A stretch of DNA of 51,198 nt from Deltaproteobacteria bacterium (GTDB lineage Bacteria; Desulfobacterota; Binatia; UTPRO1), in contig JACQEO010000009.1 of NCBI GenBank assembly GCA_016200545.1, forward strand, positions 1-51,198, given 5' to 3'. Below are positions 35,396-44,074 of this stretch, in pieces; the stretch's first letter is position 1, and each line of letters begins with the position of its first letter. The position numbers were made by a program, and so were the translations under genes. The notes under the pieces were generated by a model, which was not told where the DNA came from, did not search any database, and saw only the letters and a program-made list of their open reading frames with translations.

Positions 35396-36685
35396 TCATC
35401 CGCACGGTCGGCGAAAGAGCAGGACCTCGGTCGCGAGCGCGGCGACGGCGAGGAACGCGACGTAGAGCGCCGGCCACGCGCGCCAGAACGGCCGCGCTAG
35501 GCCGCGCGGCGCCCACGCCGCGACGATCGTCAGGAGGACCGCGAAGAGGAGCAGGTATCGCCCCTGTGGTTGGAAGTCGACGAGCCAGGAGTTGGAGGCG
35601 ACGAACGCGACGGCGAGCGCGCTCGTCGTCGCGAGCCAGATCGCGCCGCGCCGCCGCAGGCGGTCGGCGGTGCGCAGGCGCGCGAGCGCCGCGCCGATGC
35701 CGACGAGGAGGAAGGCGAGCGCGGCGACGAGGAGCGACGTGTCGAGGGGCAGGCTCATGTTGGCGAGCCGGCCGAAGGCCGACGTCGTGAGGAGACGCGT
35801 GAACGTCGCGATCGCGTTCGGGACGGTTGCGACCGCCGTCGGGCGGTAGGGCCCCTGGAGGAAGAGCCGATAGTGCGCGAGCCCGAGGACGTCGCCGCCG
35901 TTGCGGACCGCGTTCCAGGCGAGCATGGGTCCCGCGACCGCGAGCGTCAGCACGAACGCGCGCGCGATCGCGCTGACGCCTATCCGCCCGCGGAGGGCGG
36001 CCCATCCGATCCAACACAGCGTCGGCGGAAGGATCGCGTAGCCGCTCGGCTTACCGAGAAGGACGGCGCCGAGCGCCGCGCCGAGCCCGCCGAGCCCGGC
36101 GCCGCTCTCCCCTGCGCGCGCCCAGCGCGCGAGCGCGAGCACGAGGAGCGCTCCCGCCGCGACGGTGTACGCATCGCCGTTGGTGTACGCGTCGACGAAG
36201 ACCAGCTGTGGATAGAGCGCCGCGACCGCGCCCGCCGTGAGCCCCGCGGCGCGCGCGTCCGTCCAGGTCGTCGCGGCGAGCGCGAGCGCCAGCACGGTGA
36301 CGGCGCCGAGGAGGATGCTCCCAAGGCGGACGAGCGGGTAGCCGCGCACGCGCTCGGCTTCGAGGGGTACGCGGTAGAGCCACGGCCGATCGAATCGCGG
36401 CACGAGGAGCGCGCAAGCGGCGTGTGCCAGGTACTGGCTTGGAAGGTACGCGCTGTAGATCGAGAGGCCCTCCGGCCAGGTGGCGGTGTGCCCGAGCGCG
36501 AGCTCGCGCGCCGCCCAGAAGTGTCCCGCCTCGTCGGGCGCGCAGTTGAAGGATGGGCCGTACCCGAGGGGAATCGCCCACGCGGCCGCGAGGCGGAGTG
36601 TCACCGCGAGCGTGACGACGATGATGAGGTCGCGTCGTCGCAGCGGGCTGCGCGAGGGCGGCGGGGCCGCGCCGCACACGTTCAC
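35396..36685 (-). CDS. Polytopic membrane protein, GT39/DUF2142-like
   Basis: About 429 residues with roughly 11 hydrophobic helices. The first large loop has FNCAPDEAGHFWAARELALGH, where the acidic DE pair after the first helix resembles the catalytic region of PMT/ArnT-type and DUF2142 glycosyltransferases; SAYLPSQYLAHAACALL and TNGDAYTVAAGALLVLALARW also fit. These enzymes use lipid-linked sugar donors outside the inner membrane. The GTG at 36685 or 36679 is the likely start; the frame extends far upstream but only as an antisense shadow of the kinase gene. The donor and acceptor are unknown. Confidence 0.72.
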   Translation of the reverse strand: MNVCGAAPPPSRSPLRRRDLIIVVTLAVTLRLAAAWAIPLGYGPSFNCAPDEAGHFWAARELALGHTATWPEGLSIYSAYLPSQYLAHAACALLVPRFDRPWLYRVPLEAERVRGYPLVRLGSILLGAVTVLALALAATTWTDARAAGLTAGAVAALYPQLVFVDAYTNGDAYTVAAGALLVLALARWARAGESGAGLGGLGAALGAVLLGKPSGYAILPPTLCWIGWAALRGRIGVSAIARAFVLTLAVAGPMLAWNAVRNGGDVLGLAHYRLFLQGPYRPTAVATVPNAIATFTRLLTTSAFGRLANMSLPLDTSLLVAALAFLLVGIGAALARLRTADRLRRRGAIWLATTSALAVAFVASNSWLVDFQPQGRYLLLFAVLLTIVAAWAPRGLARPFWRAWPALYVAFLAVAALATEVLLFRRPCG

Positions 36686-36754
36686 CGTGACTCGGCTGGG
36701 ATCGCGAGCACGACCTCGTCGTGACGCAAACTGGACGAGGATGATTGCGCGGTC

Positions 36755-38293
36755 ATGCGAACGTGCGACGTATGGCGCGGGAGTGTAGAGCAGCCTCCGA
36801 CCAGGGGCAACGCCGGCTCTGGCGGCCACCAGGACGGCCGCGCTACATTCGCGGGCGTGTCGCCGCAGTCGAATTGCTTCGTGCTCGCGGAGTGGATGGA
36901 GGTCGCGATCTTCGTCGCGCAAGGCACCACCTTGCGGTACGTGAACCCCGCGGCCGCGCGCATGACCGGATACACGCTGGCGGAACTCCTGCAGATGGAG
37001 TTCTGGGAGTTCGTTCACCCCGAGCAGCAGGCGATCGCGCGCGAGCGCGGGCTTGCGCGTCAGGCCGGGGTGGAGCTCCCCCGCCACGTCGAGTACATGC
37101 TCCGCACCAAGACGGGGGCGACGGTGTGGGTCGACTTCAGCGGCACCCGCATCGAGTACGACGGCAAGCCGGCGCTGCTCGGAACCGCGGTCGACATTAC
37201 ATCGTACAAGCAGGTCGAGGCGGCGCTGCGCCGCAGCGAGGCGCGGCTGCGACGGCTCGTCGACTCCAACGTGCTCGGCGTGCTCATGGGCGACCTGAGC
37301 GGAAGAATCCTGGAAGCGAACGACGGCTTCCTTTCGATGCTCGGCTACACGGCCGCGGACCTGCCGTTGCGCTGGGACGAGCTGACGCCGCCCGAATGGC
37401 GACCGCTCAACGCGCGTGCGGTGCGTGCGCTGCGCGAGAGCGGCGTCGCGGCGCCCTGGGAGAAAGAGTACGTCCACCGCGACGGCCACCGGGTGCCCGT
37501 GCTGATCGGCATCGCACTGCTCGAGCCCGAGGGTGAGACTACCGTGTGCTTCGTCATCGATCTCACCGATCGCAAGCGCGCCGAACGGGCGCTCGCCGCG
37601 TCGCTCGCCGAGCTGCGCGCGAGCGAGGAGAAGCTCCGCCGCTTCGCCGCCCGTGAGGTCGCGGTGCGCGAGGCGGAGCGCAAGCGCCTGGGGTTCGACT
37701 TGCACGACAACGTCTGTCAGGAGCTGATCGGCGTCGGCATGCTGGTCGCGTCGGTGCGCCAGCGGCTCGGTCCGGAGCGCGGCGACCTCGCGATCGAGCT
37801 CGCGCGCGCCAGCCACTTTCTCGCCGAGCTGGTCGAGCACCTCCGTCTGCTGGCGCGCGAGCTCCGCCCGCTCCAACTGCGCGATCTCGGCCTCGAGGAG
37901 AGCCTGCACGCGCTCGCGACCCGGATGTCGTCGTCGACGACGTCGGTCATCGCCCGCGTGGCGAGCCCGGTGCCCCGAGTCGCCGACGAGGTGGAGATGT
38001 CGCTGTATCGGGTGGCACAGGAGGCGCTCGCGAACGCGCTCCGCCACGCCGAACCGAGCTCGATCGCGCTCACGCTCGTCGTCCGCGACGGCAAGATCCG
38101 CCTCGAGGTACACGACGACGGCTGCGGCTTCGATCCCACTCGGCGTCCTCCCGAGGCGCTCGGGCTCACGAGCATGGAGGAGCGCGCGCTCGCCCTCGGC
38201 GGGCGTCTCTCCGTCGAGTCCACACCCGGCGCCGGGACGAAGATCGCTTTCGAGTGCCCGATCGTCCGCAGCGACGACGGCGCCCCGCGCTGA
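36755..38293 (+). CDS. PAS-PAS sensor histidine kinase (HisKA_3, NarL-type), orphan
   Basis: A soluble 512-residue kinase with two PAS domains (FVAQGTTLRYVNPAAARMTGYT and MGDLSGRILEANDGFLSMLGYT), a coiled linker, a HisKA_3 domain with the phospho-accepting His in AERKRLGFDLHDNVCQELIG, and an ATPase domain (EALANALRHAEPSS, HDDGCGFDP, GLTSMEERALALGGRL). No membrane segments, so it senses an intracellular or redox signal. No response regulator is adjacent. The first 34 residues are poorly credible; GTG 36857 may be the true start. Confidence 0.88.
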   Translation: MRTCDVWRGSVEQPPTRGNAGSGGHQDGRATFAGVSPQSNCFVLAEWMEVAIFVAQGTTLRYVNPAAARMTGYTLAELLQMEFWEFVHPEQQAIARERGLARQAGVELPRHVEYMLRTKTGATVWVDFSGTRIEYDGKPALLGTAVDITSYKQVEAALRRSEARLRRLVDSNVLGVLMGDLSGRILEANDGFLSMLGYTAADLPLRWDELTPPEWRPLNARAVRALRESGVAAPWEKEYVHRDGHRVPVLIGIALLEPEGETTVCFVIDLTDRKRAERALAASLAELRASEEKLRRFAAREVAVREAERKRLGFDLHDNVCQELIGVGMLVASVRQRLGPERGDLAIELARASHFLAELVEHLRLLARELRPLQLRDLGLEESLHALATRMSSSTTSVIARVASPVPRVADEVEMSLYRVAQEALANALRHAEPSSIALTLVVRDGKIRLEVHDDGCGFDPTRRPPEALGLTSMEERALALGGRLSVESTPGAGTKIAFECPIVRSDDGAPR

Positions 38294-38295
38294 CG

Positions 38296-38316
38296 CGACG
38301 CGCCGACGGCGCGTCG
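38296..38316 (+). terminator. Perfect 9-bp hairpin after the sensor kinase stop
   Basis: CGACGCGCC (38296-38304) pairs with GGCGCGTCG (38308-38316) around a GAC loop, 2 bases after the kinase stop. There is no U-tract, so termination by this hairpin alone is uncertain. It separates the kinase from the operon starting at 38361. Confidence 0.4.
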
Positions 38317-38360
38317 ACGAAAGATCGGCTGCGCCCGCTCGTCTCTCCCGGCGGAGGGGT

Positions 38361-39734
38361 ATGGCTACATCCGCGGCGGTGCGATCCGCGTCGAGGTTGA
38401 GCTTCGGGCTCGTCCTCACGTTCTACCAGCGCGACCCAGCGTACGCGCTCGGGTTGGCGGCGATCTCGGCGCACGCGAAACGTGTGCATCCCGACGTGCG
38501 CGTCCACCTGGTGCCGATCTTCCGCGACGACGACGTCGAGAAGATCGTCCGCCTCGTCGACGAGCTCGAGCCCGACCTCCTCGGTGTGTCGGCGATGGCG
38601 CCGACGTGGCTGCCGTTGGACCCGTACCTGCGCGCCCTCAAGCGCGCGCGTCCGGACGTGCCGATCTGCGTCGGCGGCTATCAAGCGATCGTCAGCCCGG
38701 AGGAAACGCTGGCGCACGATGCCGTCGACTTCGTGTGCGTCGGCGACGGCGAAGAGCCCGTCGCCGAGCTCATCGCGTACCTGTGTGGCCGTCGCGCCGG
38801 CGCGGCGCCGATCGCCGGACTGTGGGAAAAGACCGCGGACGGCACCGTCGTCCGCACCCCGCCGTGGCTCGTCCGCGATCTCACGGCGCTGCCGTTTCCC
38901 GACTACACGATCTTCGAGCGCGACGGCGACGTGCGCTACTTGAGCCCGCACGCGGTCGAGTCGAAGCGCTTAATGACGCTGCCGGTCCTGAGCGGCCGTG
39001 GCTGCCCTTATCGGTGCAGCTACTGTGCCAACACCACGCTCCTCGACCTCTTCGGCGGCCGGGGCGGCCTCCTCCGCAAGCACGAGCCGGAACCGCTGCT
39101 CAAGGAGTTGGCGCGTCTGCGCGCGCGCTACGACGTCGAGTTCTTCCAGTTCTGGGACGAGGAGTTCCTCTACGACGCGCGCTACGTGCGCCGGCTGCTC
39201 GGTGCGTACCGCGACACCGTCGGCGTGCCATTCTCGATGTTCGCGCGGCCGGACACCATGCGCGACGATCTCTGCTCCTTCGCCGCCGCCGCCGGCTGCC
39301 ACTCGATGTGGGTCGGCATCGAGAGCGGGTCGGACACCTATCGGCGACAATTCCTCAATCGTCGCACGCCAAATGCCGCGTTGCTTGCGGCGGTGGCGAC
39401 GGCACGGCGGCACGGGATCAAGTGCATGGCGTTCAGCATGGTCGGTCTGCCGTTCGAGACCCGCGCCCAGGCCGAGGAGACGCTCGCGCTCGTGCGGAGC
39501 CTCGCGCCGGAGCTCGCGATCTTCAGCCAGTTCGTGCCGCTCCCCGGGACGCCGCTCTATGAGCTCTGCCGGCGCCACGATCTCCTGCTTCCGGCCTCCG
39601 TCGACCATCAGATGTGGCCGATCGGACGGCTCAACATCAAGGAGCACCCCGGCGGCATGACGTCCGCCGAGATGGCGACGATGGCGGCCGCAATCATGGA
39701 CTACCTCGAGACGCACACGCGCGTCGATGCGTGA
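38361..39734 (+). CDS. B12-binding-domain-type radical SAM enzyme, first gene of the phosphoramidate-like operon
   Basis: A 457-residue protein with an N-terminal Rossmann domain typical of cobalamin-binding radical SAM enzymes (DLLGVSAMAPTWLPLDPYL, PICVGGYQAIVSPEETL, VDFVCVGDGEEPVAELI) and a radical SAM core with the cluster motif GCPYRCSYC (C215, C219, C222), the glycine-rich stretch FWDEEFLYDARY and a GIESGSD strand. The DxHxxG cobalamin ligand is not evident, as in many of this class. These enzymes methylate unreactive carbons or phosphorus, or catalyse other radical reactions. The stop overlaps the next gene by 8 bases. A role in the pathway is inferred from the overlap chain. Confidence 0.85.
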   Translation: MATSAAVRSASRLSFGLVLTFYQRDPAYALGLAAISAHAKRVHPDVRVHLVPIFRDDDVEKIVRLVDELEPDLLGVSAMAPTWLPLDPYLRALKRARPDVPICVGGYQAIVSPEETLAHDAVDFVCVGDGEEPVAELIAYLCGRRAGAAPIAGLWEKTADGTVVRTPPWLVRDLTALPFPDYTIFERDGDVRYLSPHAVESKRLMTLPVLSGRGCPYRCSYCANTTLLDLFGGRGGLLRKHEPEPLLKELARLRARYDVEFFQFWDEEFLYDARYVRRLLGAYRDTVGVPFSMFARPDTMRDDLCSFAAAAGCHSMWVGIESGSDTYRRQFLNRRTPNAALLAAVATARRHGIKCMAFSMVGLPFETRAQAEETLALVRSLAPELAIFSQFVPLPGTPLYELCRRHDLLLPASVDHQMWPIGRLNIKEHPGGMTSAEMATMAAAIMDYLETHTRVDA

Positions 39735-40974
39735 GGCAATGCGCGTCGTTGTCGATCGCCCGGCCGATCGCCTGCTCGTCGATCGTGCTGAGCTGTTGAC
39801 GGGGTGGATCGAGCCGCTCGCCGCGGATGCCCGCGAGCCCGGCCTCACTGCGACCTGCGGCGGTCGCGAGCTCGCCGTGCGCCGGTGCTGGCATCCCGAG
39901 GCGCGCCGGCGCCCGCAGGTCGCGGGCTTCTGGAGCATGCTCATGGTTCAGGAGCTCCTGCCAGCGGCGCCGCGCGGCGACCTCGCGATCGATCTTTGGT
40001 GGCGCGGCGCGCACGTCGAGACCGTGTGTCTGCGGATCTCGCCGGTCGCCGCGCACCTGGCGCGCGCCCATCCGCTGAACCTCGGCGACTACCGCGTGCC
40101 GCCGCTCCGCGCTGCGCCGACGCCGGCGCCGGCGCCGACGCTCGTCTTTCCCGGCCTCGGCGCCACCGGCGGCGCGTCCCTCAATCAGCTCCTGCGATGG
40201 AAGATGCTGCGTGACGACCGGCCGCTGCCAGTGTACTTCGAAGCGAACGACCCGGCGCTGTGGGCGTGCGCGCGCGCCGGCGACCCGAGCATCCCGTCGT
40301 GGATCGACGGCCACGCGTGCTACGCCGCCGCCGACGACCTCGGCGCGCCATTCGCGCGCGTCACGCTCCTCCGCGAGCCCGCCGCGCGGCTGCTCTCGAT
40401 CTTCAACTACAACACCCTGGTGCACCCCTACGACTTTCCGTTCCGCACCGTCGAGGCGTTCCTCGCCTCGGACGCCGCCGCGCGCTGCACGCAGGCGGCG
40501 TCGCTGCTGCGGTGCGCGGGGATCGACGTCGATCCGACCGTCGCTGCGGACGAGCTGTCCGCGCAGGCGGGCGAGGAGCTCCGCCGGCACTATGCGCTCG
40601 TCGGCGTCACCGAGCTCTTCGAGGAGACGATCTTCCTTCTCTGTCAGCTCGGCGGCTACGACACGATCGGCATGTGGTGGAAGGTGCTGTCGGCGCCCGG
40701 CCGTCCCAGCGCGGCGGGACTCTCGGTGGAGGCACGGCGGCGGCTGGAGGAGCTCATCGCCGCCGATCGCCGGCTCTACGACGACGCGCGGCGGGCGCTC
40801 GTCGAGCTCGTCGCCACGCACGCGTTCGCCGGGCCGCTCGCCCACTACCGCGCCGACGCGGCGGCTCAATCCGAGCTTCCCGACGTCTACAAGCTCGTCG
40901 AATGCCTGCGCTGGCGACAGATCCTCGTCGATGCCGAGCTCCGCGCCGTGCGCGCGGCGCGGGAGTCGCGATGA
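39727..40974 (+). CDS. Sulfotransferase-fold protein, candidate phosphoramidate transferase
   Basis: A 415-residue protein. Residues about 1-125 form an unrecognised N-terminal domain. From residue 139 it reads LVFPGLGATGGASLNQLLRW, a 5'-phosphate loop like that of glycan O-sulfotransferases, and residues 210-225 (ARVTLLREPAARLLSI) hold the R-x-P-x2-R-x2-S 3'-phosphate-binding pattern. It overlaps the radical SAM gene by 8 bases and the kinase gene by 4. No PAPS-forming sulfurylase lies nearby, while the operon codes for an APS-kinase-like enzyme. I infer it may transfer a phosphoramidate group from a 3'-phospho-CDP donor; a plain sulfotransferase is the alternative. ATG 39739 is another possible start. 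Confidence 0.75.
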   Translation: MREAMRVVVDRPADRLLVDRAELLTGWIEPLAADAREPGLTATCGGRELAVRRCWHPEARRRPQVAGFWSMLMVQELLPAAPRGDLAIDLWWRGAHVETVCLRISPVAAHLARAHPLNLGDYRVPPLRAAPTPAPAPTLVFPGLGATGGASLNQLLRWKMLRDDRPLPVYFEANDPALWACARAGDPSIPSWIDGHACYAAADDLGAPFARVTLLREPAARLLSIFNYNTLVHPYDFPFRTVEAFLASDAAARCTQAASLLRCAGIDVDPTVAADELSAQAGEELRRHYALVGVTELFEETIFLLCQLGGYDTIGMWWKVLSAPGRPSAAGLSVEARRRLEELIAADRRLYDDARRALVELVATHAFAGPLAHYRADAAAQSELPDVYKLVECLRWRQILVDAELRAVRAARESR

Positions 40975-43301
40975 AGGCCGAGGTGCTCGCGCTGGCGCGA
41001 CGGCGCGTCTGCGGCGCCGAGGTCCCATGCCTCGTCCATTTCTCGGTGCGCGAGTGGCGCCGCCGGCCGAAGGCCGTCCTGCGCCGCATCGCCGCCTCGG
41101 TCGCCGGCGAGGTGGCCGTGCGCAGCTCGGCGCGCGACGAGGATCGGGCGGGCGCCTCCCGTGCCGGCCACTACCCGAGTCTCCTCGGCGTCGCCAACGA
41201 GCCCGGCGCCCTCGCGACTGCCATCGAGCGCGTCGCCGCCCCGCTCGCCGGCGACCTTGAGAATCGCGTCCTGGTGCAGGCGATGGTGCGCGACGTCGTC
41301 GCGAGCGGCGTGATCGTCACGCGCGACCCCACGACCGGTGCGCCGTACTACGTCGTCGAGTATGACCGCTCGGGACGCACCGACACCGTCACCGGCGGCC
41401 TCGTGCTGCCGGCCGCGGCCGTCGTCTTTCGCGGCACGCCGCTTCGTGCCGTCGGCGCGGCGGCGCTGCGTCGCCTGCTGCGCGTGACTCGCGAGGTCGA
41501 GCGCTGGTGGCGGGGCGCGGCGCTCGAGCTCGAGTTCGCGATCACGCGCGACGCCGGCGTGACCTTGCTCCAGGTCCGGCGTCTCACCATCGCGGCGGGC
41601 GCGGGCGTGACCAGCACCGGCGTCGTCGCCACGCGTCTTGCCGGCGTCGCGCGCGCCATCTCCGGCGCCCGCGCCGGGGCGCAGCGCGCGCTCGCCGGCA
41701 GCCGTACGATCCTCGCGCAGATGTCGGACTGGAATCCCGCCGAGCTCATCGGCGTGCACCCGTCGCCGCTCGCCGCGTCCGTCTTCGGCGCGCTCGTCAG
41801 CGACGACGTCTGGCAGCGGGCGCGCGCCAGCATGGGCTACCGCGCCGTGCACGGCGTGCCTTTGATGCGCCTGGTCGCCGGCCGTCCGTACATCGACGTG
41901 CGGGCGAGCTTCAACTCGTTTCTCCCCCCGGGGCTTCCCGACCACGCCGCGCACGCGCTCGTCGACGCGTGGCTGTCGCGGCTCGCCGCGCATCCCGAGC
42001 TGCACGACAAGGTGGAGTTCGAGGTCGCGCAGACGGCCGTCGACTTCGCCTTCCGCGAGCGCTACGGCACACGCTTTCGCGACGCGTTGTCGGCGCGCGA
42101 CTTCGCGATCTGGGCGGACGCGCTCCGCCGGCTCACGACGCGGGCGGTGACGACGGCGCCGACGAGCTCGCTACGGCTGGCGCTGGCGAGCGCCCGCTGC
42201 AGCGACGATCGAGCCTCGCGGCGCGTCGCGGCGTCCGAGCCGCTGAGGCGCGCGTTCGAGCTCCTCGCCGCCTGTCGGCGCCGGGGGACGTTGCCGTTCG
42301 CGATCGTCGCCCGGCACGCGTTCATCGCCGAGACGTTGCTGCGCTCCGGCGTCGAGCGCGAGGCGTGGACGGCGGCGCGGCTGACCGCGTTTCGGCGCTC
42401 GCTCACCACGGTCGCGACCGAGCTCGCCCGCGACCTCCGCGGCGTCATCGCCGGCCGTACGAGCCGCGCGCGGTTCTTGCGGCGCTACGGCCATGTGCGG
42501 CCGAGCTCGTTCGACGTCGCCTCGTTGCGCTACGACCAGCGACCGGAGCTCTTTGGCGACGTCCAGGAGCGCGCCGACGACGAGCGCGGAGCCGAGCCGT
42601 TCACGCTCTCGGCGCGCGAGCGCCGCGCCTTCCGTGGGCTGGCGCGCGAGGCCGGCCTCGCGATCGACCCCGACGAGCTGCTGCGATACGCCGCCGCCGC
42701 GATCGTCGGCCGCGAGCGCGTGAAGCTCGACCTCACGCGGCTTCTCTCGGATGCGCTCGAATGCCTGGCGAAGTGGGGCGCCGCGCACGATCTCGCGCGC
42801 GCCGATGTCGCCTGCCTGACGCTCGCCGATCTGCGCCGCGCCCGACGCGCGACGTCCGCGTCCGCGGCGGCGACGTGGGGAGCGCTGGTCGCGGCGCGGC
42901 GCGCCGCGCGTGACGTCGATCGTGCCGTGCGCTTGAGCCCGCTGATCCGTGACGCCGCGGACCTCTACGTGCCGCCGGTGCTCGCGGCGCTGCCGACGTT
43001 CGTCACCACCCGCACCGTCGTCGCGACGCCCGTCGCCTTGCATGGCGGCGTGCCCGCGGTCGGCGTCGCGCGGCGGGTCGTGTGCATCGAGAGCGCCGAT
43101 CCGGGATTCGACTGGATCTTCGCGCACCGTATCGCGGCGCTGGTCACGCGCTTCGGCGGCGGCAACTCGCATATGGCGGTCCGCTGCGTCGAGGCCGACG
43201 TGCCGGCGGCGATCGGGGTCGGGGAGGAGCTCTTCGAGCGGCTGCGGCGTGCGTTGCTCGTCGAGCTGCGCTGCGCTGAGCGCCTGGTGCGGGCGTTATG
43301 A
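40971..43301 (+). CDS. PEP-synthase-like kinase with C-terminal phosphohistidine domain, candidate L-glutamine kinase (Cj1418-like)
   Basis: A 776-residue protein. Residues 1-210 are an ATP-grasp domain of the PEP synthase type (VAVRSSARDEDRAGASRAGHY; ELEFAITRDAGVTLLQVRR). A central region has MSDWNPAELIG (251-261), HPSPLAASVFGALVSDDVW and ARASMGYR. The phosphohistidine domain is at the very C-terminus: FGGGNSHMAVRC with His734. This layout, with no PEP-binding barrel, differs from true PEP synthase and matches the C. jejuni L-glutamine kinase Cj1418, whose catalytic His is near residue 737 of 767 as I recall. It would phosphorylate the amide nitrogen of glutamine. It overlaps both neighbours by 4 bases (ATGA). 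Confidence 0.85.
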   Translation: MKAEVLALARRRVCGAEVPCLVHFSVREWRRRPKAVLRRIAASVAGEVAVRSSARDEDRAGASRAGHYPSLLGVANEPGALATAIERVAAPLAGDLENRVLVQAMVRDVVASGVIVTRDPTTGAPYYVVEYDRSGRTDTVTGGLVLPAAAVVFRGTPLRAVGAAALRRLLRVTREVERWWRGAALELEFAITRDAGVTLLQVRRLTIAAGAGVTSTGVVATRLAGVARAISGARAGAQRALAGSRTILAQMSDWNPAELIGVHPSPLAASVFGALVSDDVWQRARASMGYRAVHGVPLMRLVAGRPYIDVRASFNSFLPPGLPDHAAHALVDAWLSRLAAHPELHDKVEFEVAQTAVDFAFRERYGTRFRDALSARDFAIWADALRRLTTRAVTTAPTSSLRLALASARCSDDRASRRVAASEPLRRAFELLAACRRRGTLPFAIVARHAFIAETLLRSGVEREAWTAARLTAFRRSLTTVATELARDLRGVIAGRTSRARFLRRYGHVRPSSFDVASLRYDQRPELFGDVQERADDERGAEPFTLSARERRAFRGLAREAGLAIDPDELLRYAAAAIVGRERVKLDLTRLLSDALECLAKWGAAHDLARADVACLTLADLRRARRATSASAAATWGALVAARRAARDVDRAVRLSPLIRDAADLYVPPVLAALPTFVTTRTVVATPVALHGGVPAVGVARRVVCIESADPGFDWIFAHRIAALVTRFGGGNSHMAVRCVEADVPAAIGVGEELFERLRRALLVELRCAERLVRAL

Positions 43302-44074
43302 GTCGACGAGGTTGGCGGGGCGTCATCCTCGCCGCCGGTCGTGGACGTCGTTTGCGGCCGGTCACTGATCGGATTCCCAAGTGTCTCGTGGCGCTCGGAG
43401 GCCGCACGCTTCTCGACTGGCAACTCGGCGCGATGCGCGACGCCCGCATCCGCGACGTCGCCGTCGTCGGCGGGTACCGGGCGCGGCAGGTGCGGCGTCC
43501 CGACGTCGTCGCGCTCGCGAATCCGGACTGGCGGCGCTCCGCGATGGTGAGGTCGCTGCTCGCCGCGCGCGCGTGGCTGCGCGACGGCCGCTGTATCGTC
43601 TCCTACGGCGACATCGTCTATCACCCGCGCGCCGTCGACGCGTTGATGCGCGCGCGCGCCGACGTCGCGATCGTCTACGACCGCGCCTGGCGTGCGCTCT
43701 GGGAGGCGCGATTCACGCGTCCCGAGGACGACGCCGAGTCGCTGCGCGTGACCGCGGGCACCGTCACCGCGATCGGCGAACGCCTCCGCGATCTCGCCGA
43801 CGCCGACGGCCAATACATCGGTCTCGTGCGCTTCACGCCGCGCGGATGGCGGCGCACCGAGCGGATGCTCGCACGCCTCGGGCCGCGCGTCGTCCGCACC
43901 CTCGAGATGACGCACCTCCTCGCGCGCCTCGTCGACGATGGCGTGCGTGTCGGCGCGGTCGCGATCCGCGGCGGCTGGTGCGAGGTCGACGCGCCCGGCG
44001 ACGTTGTGCTCTACGAGGCGCGATTGGCGTCGACGAAGCGCTGGCTCCACGATTGGCGGGTCGGCACCGCATGA
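43298..44074 (+). CDS. Nucleotidyltransferase, candidate CTP:phosphoglutamine cytidylyltransferase (Cj1416-like)
   Basis: A 258-residue protein with the sugar-nucleotidyltransferase signature VILAAGRGRRLRPVTDRIPK, the metal-binding SYGDIVY (102-108), and stretches I associate with Cj1416-type enzymes: YDRAWRALWEARFTRPEDDA, ESLRV, GQYIGLVRF and RGGWCEVDAPGD. Cj1416 couples CTP with N-phosphoglutamine to make CDP-L-glutamine. The gene is between the PEP-synthase-like kinase and the APS-kinase-like gene with 4-base overlaps on both sides, the same set of partners as in Campylobacter capsule loci. A sugar-1-phosphate substrate is the alternative. Confidence 0.85.
   Translation: MSRRGWRGVILAAGRGRRLRPVTDRIPKCLVALGGRTLLDWQLGAMRDARIRDVAVVGGYRARQVRRPDVVALANPDWRRSAMVRSLLAARAWLRDGRCIVSYGDIVYHPRAVDALMRARADVAIVYDRAWRALWEARFTRPEDDAESLRVTAGTVTAIGERLRDLADADGQYIGLVRFTPRGWRRTERMLARLGPRVVRTLEMTHLLARLVDDGVRVGAVAIRGGWCEVDAPGDVVLYEARLASTKRWLHDWRVGTA

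Noticed and set aside
35396..38419. A 1007-codon open frame on the minus strand across the membrane protein and the kinase gene
   Set aside because: Only the last 430 codons (35396-36685) look like protein; the rest is the antisense of the kinase gene with Arg/Asp-rich noise, as expected in high-GC DNA.
40971..43301. PEP synthase or pyruvate phosphate dikinase
   Set aside because: The PEP/pyruvate-binding TIM barrel is absent and the phosphohistidine domain is at the extreme C-terminus.
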